DNA of 64,000 nt, from NCBI RefSeq assembly GCF_902167145.1, contig NW_023366914.1, positions 1-64,000 on the forward strand. The letters run 5' to 3'. How positions within the stretch are numbered: the stretch's first letter is position 1; each line of letters begins with the position of its first letter. This document shows, piece after piece, positions 1 to 14,201 of the stretch. The translations under genes and the position numbers were made by a program. Source of the stretch: Zea mays. Its lineage: Eukaryota; Streptophyta; Magnoliopsida; Poales; Poaceae. The notes beneath the pieces are model-generated. The model searched no databases. It was not told where the DNA came from and worked only from the letters and a program-made list of their open reading frames with translations.

Positions 1-2469
1 TGTGATCTATGGCAAGGAAACATATGTGGGGTGAGGTGTATGAGCGTCTGGTCGATGATCAATGGCCACACAACCCCCATTTTTGTCGAAAATAGCCATG
101 AACGACTATTTTCAATAATACCGAAGGCTAACACCTACGGATTTTTGACCAAGAAATGGTCTCCACCAGAAATCCAAGAATGTGATCTATGGCAAGGAAA
201 CATATGTGGGGTGAGGTGTATGAGCCTCTGGTCGACGATCAATGGCCACACAACCCCCATTTTTTATGAAAATAGCCATGAGCGACCTTGAAAATAGCCA
301 TGAGCGACCATTTTCAATAATACTAGAGGCTAACACCTACGGATTTTAGACCAAGAAATGGTCTCCACCAGAAATCCAAGAATGTGATCTATGGCAAGGA
401 AACATATGTGGGGTGATGTGTATGAGCGTCTGGTCGATGATCAATGGCCACACAACCCCCATTTTTGTCGAAAATAGCCATGAACGACCATTTTCAATAA
501 TACCGAAGGCTAACACCTACGGATTTTTGACCAAGAAATGGTCTCCACCAGAAATCCAAGAATGTGATCTATGGCAAGGAAACATATGTGGGGTGAGGTG
601 TATGAGCCTCTGGTCGATGATCAATGGCCACACAACCCCCATTTTTGTCGAAAATAGCCATGAACGACCATTTTCAATAATATCGAAGGCTAACACCTAC
701 GGATTTTTGACCAAGAGATGGTCTCCACCAGAAATCCAAGAATGTGATCTACGACAAGGAAACATATGTGGGGTGAGGTGTATGAGCCTCTGGTCGACGA
801 TCAATGGCCACACAACCCCCATTTTGCCGAAAATAGCCATGAATGACCATTTTCATGAATATCGAAGGCTAACACCTACGGATTTTTGACCAAGAAATGG
901 TCTCCACCAGAAATCCAAGAATGTGATCTACGACAAGGAAACATATGTGGGGTGAGGTGTATGAGCCTTTGGTCGACGATCAATGGCCACACAACCCCCA
1001 TTTTGCCGAAAATAGCCATGAATGACCATTTTCAATAATACCGAAGGCTAACACGTACGAGTTTTTAACCAAGAAATGGTTTCCACCAGAAATCCAAGAA
1101 TGTAATCTATGGCAAGGAAACATATGTCGGGTGAGGTTTATGAGCCTCTAGTCGATGATAAATGGCCACACAACCCCCATTTTTTATGAAAATAGCCATG
1201 AGCGACCTTGAAAATAGCCATGAGCGACCATTTTCAATAATACTAGAGGCTAACACCTACGGATTTTAGACCAAGAAATGGTCTCCACCAGAAATCCAAG
1301 AATGTGATCTATGGCAAGGAAACATATGTGGGGTGAGGTGTATGAGCGTCTGGTCGATGATCAATGGGCACACAACCCCCATTTTTGTCGAAAATAGCCA
1401 TGAACGACCATTTTCAATAATACCGAAGGCTAACACCTACGGATTTTTGACCAAGAAATGGTCTCCACCAGAAATCCAAGAATGTGATCTATGGCAAGGA
1501 AACATATGTGGGGTGAGGTGTATGAGCCTCTGGTCGATGATCAATGGCCACACAACCTCCATTTTTGTCGAAAATAGCCATGAACGACCATTTTCAATAA
1601 TATCGAAGGCTAACACCTACGGATTTTTGACCAAGAAATGGTCTCCACCAGAAATCCAAGAATGTGATCTACGACAAGGAAACATATGTAGGGTGAGGTG
1701 TATGAGCCTCTGGTCGACGATCAATGGCCACACAACCCCCATTTTGCCGAAAATAGCCATGAATGACCATTTTCAATAATATCGAAGGCTAACACCTACG
1801 GATTTTTGACCAAGAAATGGTCTCCACCAGAAATCCAAGAATGTGATCTATGGCAAGGAAACATATGTGGGGTGAGGTGTATGAGCCTCTGGTCGACGAT
1901 CAATGGCCACACAACCCCCATTTTGCCGAAAATAGCCATGAATGACCATTTTCAATAATACCGAAGGCTAACACGTACGAGTTTTTAACCAAGAAATGGT
2001 CTCCACCAGAAATCCAAGAATGTAATCTATGGCAAGGAAACATATGTGGGGTGAGGTTTATGAGCCTCTAGTCGATGATCAATGGCCACACAACCCCCAT
2101 TTTTTATGAAAATAGCCATGAGCGACCTTGAGAATAGCCATGAGCGACAATTTTCAATAATACTAGAGGCTAACACCTACGGATTTTAGACCAAGAAATG
2201 GTCTCCACCAGAAATCCAAGAATGTGATCTATGGCAAGGAAACATATGTGGGGTGAGGTGTATGAGCATCTGGTCGATGATCAATGGCCACACAACCCCC
2301 ATTTTTGTCGAAAATAGCCATGAATGACCATTTTCAATAATACCGAAGGCTAACACGTACGAGTTTTTAACCAAGAAATGGCTTCCACCAGAAATCCAAG
2401 AATGTAATCTATGGCAAGGAAACATATGTGGGGTGAGGTGTATGAGCCTCTAGTCGATGATCAATGGCC
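1..2469 (+). repeat. knob180 satellite array, forward orientation
   Basis: Head-to-tail monomers of about 180 bp fill the whole stretch. Landmarks recur once per unit: GGCCACACAACCCCCATTTT, GACCAAGAAATGGTCTCCAC and GGAAACATATGTGGGGTGAG. I recognise this as the maize 180-bp knob repeat. The 202-bp variant, with a duplicated CCTTGAAAATAGCCATGAGCG block, is marked at 281, 1201 and 2121, so a five-monomer higher-order unit of 920 bp repeats here. Monomers alternate between a 'tttttgtcgaaaat' type and a one-base-shorter 'ttttgccgaaaat' type. No gene is present. The array continues off the left edge of the window. Confidence 0.95.
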
Positions 2470-5400
2470 TATTGAAAATGGTCATTCATGGCTATTTTCG
2501 ACAAAAATGGGGGTTGTGTGGCCATTGATCATCGACCAGAGGCTCGTACACCTCACTACACATATGTTTCCTTGCCATAGATCACATTCTTGGATTTTTG
2601 GTGGAGACCATTTCTTGGTCAAAAACTCGTACGTGTTAGCCTTCGGTATTATTGAAAATGGTCGTTCATGGCTATTTTCGACAAAAATGGGGGTTGTGTG
2701 GCCATTGATCATCGACCAGAGGCTCATACACCTCACCCCACATATGTTTCCTTGCCATAGATCACATTCTTGGATTTCTGGTGGAGACCATTTCTTGGTC
2801 AAAAATCCGTAGGTGTTAGCCTTCGGTATTATTGTAAATGGTCATTCATGGCTATTTTCGACAAAAATGGGGGTTGTGTGGCCATTGATCATCGACCAGA
2901 GGCTCATACACCTCACCCCACATATGTTTCCTTGCCATAGATCACATTCTTGGATTTCTGGTGGAGACCATTTCTTGGTCAAAAATCCGTACGTGTTAGC
3001 CTTTGGTATTTTTGAAAATGGTCATTCATGGCTATTTTCGACAAAAATGGGGGTTGTGTGGCCATTGATCGTCGACCAGAGGCTCATACACCTCACCCCA
3101 CATATGTTTCCTTGTCGTAGATCACATTCTTGGATTTCTGGTGGAGACCATTTCTTGGTCAAAAATCCGTAGGTGTTAGCCTTCGATATTATTGAAAATG
3201 GTCGTTCATGGCTATTTTCGACAAAAATGGGGGTTGTGTGGCCATTGATCATCGACCAGACGCTCATACACCTCACCCCACATATGTTTCCTTGCCATAG
3301 ATCACATTCTTGGATTTATGATGGAGACCATTTCTTGGTCAAAACTTTGTAGGTGTTAGCCTTCAGTGTCATTGAAAATGGTCGTTCATGGCTATTTTCG
3401 ACAAAAATTAGGGTTGTGTGGCCATTGATCGTCGACCAGAGGCTCATACACCTCACCCCACATATGTTTCCTTGCCATAGATCACATTCTTGGATTTCTG
3501 GTGGAGACCATTTCTTGGTCAAAAATCCGTAGGTGTTAGCCTTCGGTATTATTGAAAATGGTCATTCATGGCTATTTTCGGCAAAATGGGGGTTGTGTGG
3601 CCATTTATCATCGACTAGAGGCTCATAAATCTAACCCCACATATGTTTCCTTGCCATAGATCACATTCTTGGATTTTTGGTGGAGACCATTTCTTGGTCA
3701 AAAACTCGTACGTGTTAGCCTTCGGTATTATTGAAAATGGTCGTTCATGGCTATTTTCGGCAAAATGGGGGTTGTGTGGCCATTGATCGTCGACCAGAGG
3801 CTCATACACCTCACCCCACATATGTTTCCTTGTCGTAGATCACATTCTTGGATTTCTGGTGGAGACCATTTCTTGGCCTAAAATCCGTAGGTGTTAGCCT
3901 CTAGTATTATTGAAAATGGTCGCTCATGGCTATTTTCAAGGTCGCTCATGGCTATTTTCATAAAAAATGGGGGTTGTGTGGCCATTTATCATCGACTAGA
4001 GGCTCATAAACCTCACCCCACATATGTTTCCTTGCCATAGATCACATTCTTGGATTTCTGGTGGAGACCATTTCTTGGTTAAATACTCGTACGTGTTAGC
4101 CTTCGGTATTATTGAAAATGGTCGTTCATGGCTATTTTCGGCAAAATGGGGGTTGTGTGGCCATTGATCATCGACCAGAGGCTCGTACACCTCACCCCAC
4201 ATATGTTTCCTTGCCATAGATCACATTCTTGGATTTCTGGTGGAGACCATTTCTTGGTCAAAAATCCGTAGGTGTTAGCCTTCAGTGTCATTGAAAATGG
4301 TCGTTCATGGCTATTTTCGACAAAAATGGGGGTTGTGTGGCCATTGATGATCGACCAGAGGCTCGTACACCTCACCCCACATATGTTTCCTTGCCATAGA
4401 TCACATTCTTGGATTTTTGGTGGAGACCATTTCTTGGTCAAAAATCCGTAGGTGTTAGCCTTCAGTGTCATTGAAAATGGTCGTTCATGGCTATTTTCGA
4501 CAAAAATTTGGGTTGTGTGGCCATTGATCGTCGACCAGAGGCTCATACACCTCACCCCACATATGTTTCCTTGCCATAGATCACATTCTTGGATTTCTGG
4601 TGGACACCATTTCTTGGGCAAAAATCCGTAGGTGTTAGCCTTTGGTATTTTTGAAAATGGTCATTCATGGCTATTTTCGACAAAAATGGGGGTTGTGTGG
4701 CCATTGATCTTCGACCAGAGGCTCATAAACCTCACCCCACATATGTTTCCTTGCCATAGATTACATTCTTGGATTTATGGTGGAGACCATTTCTTGGTCA
4801 AAAATCCGTAGGTGTTAGCCTTCAGTGTCATTGAAAATGGTCGTTCATGGCTATTTTCGACAAAAATTAGGGTTGTGTGGCCATTGATCGTCGACCAGAG
4901 GCTCATACACCTCACCCCACATATGTTTCCTTGCCATAGATTACATTCTTGGATTTCTGGTGGAAACCATTTCTTGGTTAAAAACTCGTACGTGTTAGCC
5001 TTCGGTATTATTGAAAATGGTCGTTCATGGCTATTTTCGACAAAAATTAGGGTTGTGTGGCCATTGATCGTCGACCAGAGGCTCATACACCTCACCCCAC
5101 ATATGTTTCCTTGCCATAGATCACATTCTTGGATTTCTGGTGGAGACCATTTCTTGGTCAAAAATTCGTAGGTGTTAGCCTTCGATATTATTGAAAATGG
5201 TCGTTCATGGCTATTTTCGACAAAAATGGGGGTTGTGTGGCCATTGATCATCGACCAGAGGCTCATACACCTCACCCACATATGTTTCCTTGCCATAGAT
5301 CACATTCTTGGATTTCTGGTGGAGACCATTTCTTGGTCAAAAATCCGTAGGTGTTAGCCTTCGGTATTATTGAAAATGGTCGTTCATGGCTATTTTCGAC

Positions 5401-8400
5401 AAAAATGGGGGTTGTGTGGCCATTCATCATCGACCAGAGGCTCATAAACCTCACCCCACATATGTTTCCTTGCCATAGATTACATTCTTGGATTTCTGGT
5501 GGAAACCATTTCTTGGTTAAAAACTCGTACGTGTTAGCCTTCGGTATTATTGAAAATGGTCATTCATGGCTATTTTCGGCAAAATGGGGGTTGTGTGGCC
5601 ATTGATCATCGACCTAGAGGCTCGTACACCTCACCCCACATATGTTTCCTTGCCATAGATCACATTCTTGGATTTCTGGTGGAGACCATTTCTTGGTCAA
5701 AAATCCGTACGTGTTAGCCTTTGGTATTTTTGAAAATGGTCATTCATGGCTATTTTCGACAAAAATTGGGGTTGTGTGGCCATTGATCATCGACTAGAGG
5801 CTCATACACCTCACCCCACATATGTTTCCTTGCCATAGATCACATTCTTGGATTTCTGGTGGAGACCATTTCTTGGTCAAAAATCCGTAGGTGTTAGCCT
5901 TCGGTATTATTGAAAATGGTCATTCATGGCTATTTTCGACAAAAATGGGGGTTGTGTGGCCGTTGATCATCGACCAGATGCTCATACACCTCACCCCACA
6001 TATGTTTCCTTGCCATAGATCACATTCTTGGATTTCTGGTGGAGACCATTTCTTGGTCTAAAATCCGTAGGTGTTAGCCTCTAGTATTATTGAAAATGGT
6101 CGCTCATGGCTATTCTCAAGGTCGCTCATGGCTATTTTCATAAAAAATGGGGGTTGCGTGGCCATTTATCATCGACTAGAGGCTCATAAACCTCACCCCA
6201 CATATGTTTCCTTGCCATAGATTACATTCTTGGATTTCTAGTGGAGACCATTTCTTGGTCAAAAATTCGTACGTGTTAGCCTTCGGTATTATTGAAAATG
6301 GTCATTCATGGCTATTTTCGGCAAAATGGGGGTTGTATGGCCATTGATCGTCGACCAGAGGCTCATACACCTCACCCCACATATGTTTCCTTGCCATAGA
6401 TCACATTCTTGGATTTCTGGTGGAGACCATTTCTTGGTCAAAAATCCGTAGGTGTTAGCCTTCGGTATTATTGTAAATGGTCATTCATGGCTATTTTCGA
6501 CAAAAATGGGGGTTGTGTGGCCATTGATCATCGACCAGAGGCTCATAAACCTCACTACACATATGTTTCCTTGCCATAGATCACATTCTTGGATTTATGG
6601 TGGAGACCATTTCTTGGTCAAAAATCCGTAGGTGTTAGCATTAAGTGTCATTGAAAATGGTCATTCATGGCTATTTTCGACAAAAATTAGGGTTGTGTGG
6701 CCATTGATCGTCGACCAGAGGCTCATACACCTCACCCCACATATGTTTCCTTGCCATAGATCAAATTCTTGGATTTCTGGTGGAGACCATTTCTTGGTCA
6801 AAAATCCGTAGGTGTTAGCCTTCGGTATTATTGAAAATGGTCGTTCATGGCTATTTTCGACAAAAATGGGGGTTGTGTGGCCATTGATCATCGACCAGAC
6901 GCTCATACACCTCACCCCACATATGTTTCCTTGCCATAGATCACATTCTTGGATTTCTAGTGGAGACCATTTCTTGGTTAAAAACTCGTACGTGTTAGCC
7001 TTCGGTATTATTGAAAATGGTCATTCATGGCTATTTTCGGCAAAATGGGGGTTGTGTGGCCATTTATCATCGACCAGAGGCTCGTACACCTCACCCCACA
7101 TATGTTTCCTTGCCATAGATCACATTCTTGGATTTCTGGTGGAGACCATTTCTTGGTTAAAAATCCGTACGTGTTAGCCTTTGGTATTTTTGAAAATGGT
7201 CATTCATGGCTATTTTCGACAAAAATGGGGGTTGTGTGGCCATTGATCATCGACTAGAGGCTCATACACCTCACCCCACATATGTTTCCTTGCCATAGAT
7301 CACATTCTTGGATTTCTGGTGGAGACCATTTCTTGGTAAAAAATCCGTAGGTGTTAGCCTTCGGTATTATTGAAAATGGTCGTTCATGGCTATTTTCGAC
7401 AAAAATGGGGGTTGTGTGGCCATTGATCATCGACCAGACGCTCATACACCTCACCCCACATATGTTTCCTTGCCATAGATCACATTCTTGGATTTCTGGT
7501 GGAGACCATTTCTTGGTCTAAAATCCGTAGGTGTTAGCCTCTAGTATTATTGAAAATGGTCGCTCATGGCTATTTTCAAGGTCGCTCATGGCTATTTTCA
7601 TAAAAAATGGGGGTTGTGTGGCCATTTATCATCGACTAGAGGCTCATAAACCTCACCCCACATATGTTTCATTGCCATAGATTACATTCTTGGATTTCTA
7701 GTGGAAACCATTTCTTGGTTAAAAACTCGTACGTGTTAGCCTTCGGTATTATTGAAAATGGTCATTCATGGCTATTTTCGGCAAAATGGGGGTTGTGTGG
7801 CCATTGATCGTCGACCAGAGGCTCATACACCTCACCCCACATATGTTTCCTTGTCGTAGATCACATTCTTGGATTTCTGGTGGAGACCATTTCTTGGTCA
7901 AAAATCCGTAGGTGTTAGCCTTCGATATTATTGAAAATGGTCATTCATGGCTATTTTCGGCAAAATGGGGGTTGTGTGGCCATTGATCGTCGACCAGAGG
8001 CTCATACACCTCACCCCACATATGTTTCCTTGTCGTAGATCACATTCTTGGATTTCTGGTGGAGACCATTTCTTGGTCAAAAATCCGTAGGTGTTAGCCT
8101 TCGATATTATTGAAAATGGTCGTTCATGGCTATTTTCGACAAAAATGGAGGTTGTGTGGCCATTGATCATCGACCAGAGGCTCATACACCTCACCCCACA
8201 TATGTTTCCTTGCCATAGATCACATTCTTGGATTTCTGGTGGAGACCATTTCTTGGTCAAAAATCCGTAGGTGTTAGCCTTCGGTATTATTGAAAATGGT
8301 CGTTCATGGCTATTTTCGACAAAAATGGGGGTTGTGTGGCCATTGATCATCGACCAGACGCTCATACACCTCACCCCACATATGTTTCCTTGCCATAGAT

Positions 8401-9236
8401 CACATTCTTGGATTTCTGGTGGAGACCATTTCTTGGTCTAAAATCCGTAGGTGTTAGCCTCTAGTATTATTGAAAATGGTCGCTCATGGCTATTTTCAAG
8501 GTCGCTCATGGCTATTTTCATAAAAAATGGGGGTTGTGTGGCCATTTATCATCGACTAGAGGCTCATAAACCTCACCCCACATATGTTTCCTTGCCATAG
8601 ATTACATTCTTGGATTTCTGGTGGAAACCATTTCTTGGTTAAAAACTCGTACGTGTTAGCCTTCGGTATTATTGAAAATGGTCATTCATGGCTATTTTCG
8701 GCAAAATGGGGGTTGTGTGGCCATTGATCGTCGACCAGAGGCTCATACACCTCACCCCACATATGTTTCCTTGTCGTAGATCACATTCTTGGATTTCTGG
8801 TGGAGACCATTTCTTGGTCAAAAATCCGTAGGTGTTAGCCTTCGATATTATTGAAAATGGTCATTCATGGCTATTTTCGGCAAAATGGGGGTTGTGTGGC
8901 CATTGATCGTTGACCAGAGGCTCATACACCTCACCCCACATATGTTTCCTTGTCGTAGATCACATTCTTGGATTTCTGGTGGAGACCATTTCTTGGTCAA
9001 AAATCCGTAGGTGTTAGCCTTCGATATTATTGAAAATGGTCGTTCATGGTTATTTTCGACAAAAATGGGGGTTGTGTGGCCATTGATCATCGACCAGACG
9101 CTCATACACCTCACCCCACATATGTTTCCTTGCCATAGATCACATTCTTGGATTTCTGGTGGAGACCATTTCTTGGTCTAAAATCCGTAGGTGTTAGCCT
9201 CTAGTATTATTGAAAATGGTCGCTCATGGCTATTTT

Positions 9237-11281
9237 CAAGGTCGCTCATGGCTATTTTCATAAAAAATGGGGGTTGTGTGGCCATTTATCATCGACTAGA
9301 GGCTCATAAACCTCACCCCACATATGTTTCCTTGCCATAGATTACATTCTTGGATTTCTGGTGGAAACCATTTCTTGGTTAAAAACTCGTACGTGTTAGC
9401 CTTCGGTATTATTGAAAATGGTCATTCATGGCTATTTTCGGCAAAATGGGGGTTGTGTGGCCATTGATCGTCGACCAGAGGCTCATACACCTCACCCCAC
9501 ATATGTTTCCTTGTCGTAGATCACATTCTTGGATTTCTGGTGGAGACCATTTCTTGGTCAAAAATCCGTAGGTGTTAGCCTTCGATATTATTGAAAATGG
9601 TCATTCATGGCTATTTTCGGCAAAATGGGGGTTGTGTGGCCATTGATCGTTGACCAGAGGCTCATACACCTCACCCCACATATGTTTCCTTGTCGTAGAT
9701 CACATTCTTGGATTTCTGGTGGAGACCATTTCTTGGTCAAAAATCCGTAGGTGTTAGCCTTCGATATTATTGAAAATGGTCGTTCATGGCTATTTTCGAC
9801 AAAAATGGGGGTTGTGTGGCCATTGATCATCGACCAGAGGCTCATACACCTCACCCCACATATGTTTCCTTGCCATGGATCACATTCTTGGATTTCTGGT
9901 GGAGACCAATTCTTGGTCAAAAATCCGTAGGTGTTAGCCTTTGGTATTATTGAAAATTGTCGTTCATGGCTATTTTCGACAAAAATGGGGGTTGTGTGGC
10001 CATTGATCATCGACCAGACGCTCATACACCTCACCCCACATATGTTTCCTTGCCATAGATCACATTCTTGGATTTCTGGTGGAGACCATTTCTTGGTCTA
10101 AAATCCGTAGGTGTTAGCCTCTAGTATTATTGAAAATGGTCGCTCATGGCTATTTTCAAGGTCCCTCATGGCTATTTTCATAAAAAATGGGGGTTGTGTG
10201 GCCATTGATCGTCGACCAGAGGCTCATACACCTCACCCCACATATGTTTCCTTGCCATAGATCACATTCTTGGATTTCTGGTGGAGACCATTTCTTGGTC
10301 AAAAATCCGTAGGTGTTAGCCTTCGGTATTATTGAAAATGGTCGTTCATGGCTATTTTCGACAAAAATGGGGGTTGTGTGGCCATTGATCATCGACCAGA
10401 CGCTCATACACCTCACCCCACATATGTTTCCTTGCCATAGATCACATTCTTGGATTTCTGGTGGAGACCATTTCCTGGTCTAAAATCCGTAGGTGTTAGC
10501 CTCTAGTATTATTGAAAATGGTCGCTCATGGCTATTTTCAAGGTCGCTCATGGCTATTTTCATAAAAAATGGGGGTTGTGTGGCCATTTATCATCGACTA
10601 GAGGCTCATAAACCTCATCCCCACATATGTTTCCTTGCCATAGATTACATTCTTGGATTTCTGGTGGAAACCATTTCTTGGTTAAAAACTCGTACGTGTT
10701 AGCCTTCGGTATTATTGAAAATGGTCATTCATGGCTATTTTTGGCAAAATGGGGGTTGTGTGGCCATTGATCATCGACCAGAGGCTCATACACCTCACCC
10801 CACATATGTTTCCTTGCCATAGATCACATTCTTGGATTTCTGAAGGAGACCATTTCTTGGTCAAAAATCCGTACGTGTTAGCCTTTGGTATTTTTGAAAA
10901 TGATCATTCATGGCTATTTTCGACAAAAATGGGGGTTGTGTGGCCATTGATCATCGACTAGAGGCTCATACACCTCACCCCACATATGTTTCCTTGCCAT
11001 AGATCACATTCTTGGATTTCTGGTGGAGACCATTTCTTGGTCAAAAATCCGTAGGTGTTAGCCTTCGGTATTATTGAAAATGGTCATTCATGGCTATTTT
11101 CGACAAAAATGGGGGTTGTGTGGCCATTGATCATCGACCAGATGCTCATACACCTCACCCCACATATGTTTCCTTGGCATAGATCACATTCTTGGATTTC
11201 TGGTGGAGACCATTTCTTGGTCTAAAATCCGTAGGTGTTAGCCTCTAGTATTATTGAAAATGGTCGCTCATGGCTATTTTC
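9237..11281 (-). repeat. Single copy of the ~2043-bp (11-monomer) higher-order unit
   Basis: Successive 202-bp variant markers at 9237, 10157, 10539 and 11281 are spaced 920, 382 and 742 bp, totalling 2044 bp. The same spacing order recurs from 14942 onward. This copy is therefore an outlying member of the 11-mer higher-order repeat, separated from the main block by two 1460-bp units. Confidence 0.7.
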
Positions 11282-14201
11282 AAGTTCGCTCATGGCTATT
11301 TTCATAAAAAATGGCTCTTGTGTGGCCATTTATCATCGACTAGAGGCTCATAAACCTCACCCCACATATGTTTCCTTGCCATAGATTACATTCTTGGATT
11401 TCTGGTGGAGACCATTTCTTGGTTAAAAACTCGTACGTGTTAGCCTTCGGTATTATTGAAAATGGTCATTCATGGCTATTTTCGGCAAAATGGGGGTTGT
11501 GTGGCCATTGATCGTCGACCAGAGGCTCATACACCTCACCCCACATATGTTTCCTTGCCATAGATCATATTCTTGGATTTCTGGTGGAGACCATTTCTTG
11601 GTCAAAAATCCGTAGGTGTTAGCCTTCGGTATTATTGTAAATGGTCATTCATGGCTATTTTCGACAAAAATGGGGGTTGTGTGGCCATTGATCATCGACC
11701 AGAGGCTCATACACCTCACTACACATATGTTTCCTTGCCATAGATCACATTCTTGGATTTATGGTGGAGACCATTTCTTGGTCAAAAATCCGTAGGTGTT
11801 AGCCTTCAATGTCATTGAAAATGGTCATTCATGGCTATTTTCGACAAAAATTAGGGTTGTGTGGCCATTGATCGTCGACCAGAGGCTCATACACCTCACC
11901 CCACATATGTTTCCTTGCCATAGATCACATTCTTGGATTTCTGGTGGAGACCATTTCTTGGTCAAAAATCCGTAGGTGTTAGCCTTCGGTATTATTGAAA
12001 ATGGTCGTTCATGGCTATTTTCGACAAAAATGGGGGTTGTGTGGCCATTGATCATCGACCAGACGCTCATACACCTCACCCCACATATGTTTCCTTGCCA
12101 TAGATCACATTCTTGGATTTCTGGTGGAGACCATTTCTTGGTTAAAAACTCGTACGTGTTAGCCTTCGGTATTATTGAAAATGGTCATTCATGGCTATTT
12201 TCGGCAAAACGGGGGTTGTGTGGCCATTGATCATCGACCAGAGGCTCGTACACCTCACCCCACATATGTTTCCTTGCCATAGATCACATTCTTGGATTTC
12301 TGGTGGAGACCATTTCTTGGTTAAAAATCCGTACGTGTTAGCCTTTGGTATTTTTGAAAATGGTCATTCATGGCTATTTTCGACAAAAATGGGGGTTGTG
12401 TGGCCATTGATCATCGACTAGAGGCTCATACACCTCACCCCACATATGTTTCCTTGCCATAGATCACATTCTTGGATTTCTGGTGGAGACCATTTCTTGG
12501 TAAAAAATCTGTAGGTGTTAGCCTTCGGTATTATTGAAAATGGTCGTTCATGGCTATTTTCGACAAAAATGGGGGTTGTGTGGCCATTGATCATCGACCA
12601 GATGCTCATACACCTCACCCCACATATGTTTCCTTGCCATAGATCACATTCTTGGATTTCTGGTGGAGACCATTTCTTGGTCTAAAATCCGTAGGTGTTA
12701 GCCTCTAGTATTATTGAAAATGGTCGCTCATGGCTATTTTCAAGGTCGCTCATGGCTATTTTCATAAAAAATGGCTCTTGTGTGGCCATTTATCATCGAC
12801 TAGAGGCTCATAAACCTCACCCCACAAATGTTTCCTTGCCATAGATTACATTCTTGGATTTCTGGTGGAGACCATTTCTTGGTTAAAAACTCGTACGTGT
12901 TAGCCTTCGGTATTATTGAAAATGGTCATTCATGGCTATTTTCGGCAAAATGGGGGTTGTGTGGCCATTGATCGTCGACCAGAGGCTCATACACCTCACC
13001 CCACATATGTTTCCTTGCCATAGATCATATTCTTGGATTTCTGGTGGAGACCATTTCTTGGTCAAAAATCCGTAGGTGTTAGCCTTCGGTATTATTGTAA
13101 ATGGTCATTCATGGCTATTTTCGACAAAAATGGGGGTTGTGTGGCCATTGATCATCGACCAGAGGCTCATACACCTCACTACACATATGTTTCCTTGCCA
13201 TAGATCACATTCTTGGATTTATGGTGGAGACCATTTCTTGGTCAAAAATCCGTAGGTGTTAGCCTTCAATGTCATTGAAAATGGTCGTTCATGGCTATTT
13301 TCGACAAAAAATAGGGTTGTGTGGCCATTGATCGTCGACCAGAGGCTCATACACCTCACCCCACATATGTTTCCTTGCCATAGATCACATTCTTGGATTT
13401 CTGGTGGAGACCATTTCTTGGTCAAAAATCCGTAGGTGTTAGCCTTCGGTATTATTGAAAATGGTCGTTCATGGCTATTTTCGACAAAAATGGGGGTTGT
13501 GTGGCCATTGATCATCGACCAGACGCTCATACACCTCACCCCACATATGTTTCCTTGCCATAGATCACATTCTTGGATTTCTGGTGGAGACCATTTCTTG
13601 GTTAAAAACTCGTACGTGTTAGCCTTCGGTATTATTGAAAATGGTCATTCATGGCTATTTTCGGCAAAATGGGGGTTGTGTGGCCATTGATCATCGACCA
13701 GAGGCTCGTACACCTCACCCCACATATGTTTCCTTGCCATAGATCACATTCTTGGATTTCTGGTGGAGACCATTTCTTGGTTAAAAATCCGTACGTGTTA
13801 GCCTTTGGTATTTTTGAAAATGGTCATTCATGGCTATTTTCGACAAAAATGGGGGTTGTGTGGCCATTGATCATCGACTAGAGGCTCATACACCTCACCC
13901 CACATATGTTTCCTTGCCATAGATCACATTCTTGGATTTCTGGTGGAGACCATTTCTTGGTAAAAAATCCGTAGGTGTTAGCCTTCGGTATTATTGAAAA
14001 TGGTCGTTCATGGCTATTTTCGACAAAAATGGGGGTTGTGTGGCCATTGATCATCGACCAGACGCTCATACACCTCACCCCACATATGTTTCCTTGCCAT
14101 AGATCACATTCTTGGATTTCTGGTGGAGACCATTTCTTGGTCTAAAATCCGTAGGTGTTAGCCTCTAGTATTATTGAAAATGGTCGCTCATGGCTATTTT
14201 C
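11281..14201 (-). repeat. Two tandem copies of a 1460-bp (8-monomer) higher-order unit
   Basis: The 22-bp insertion markers at 11281, 12741 and 14201 are exactly 1460 bp apart. The two copies share unusual variants, for example 'aaaaaatggctcttgtgtgg' near 11310 and 12770 and 'gatcatattcttgg' near 11565 and 13024. A further pair of markers, 6117 and 7577, has the same spacing. Confidence 0.8.
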
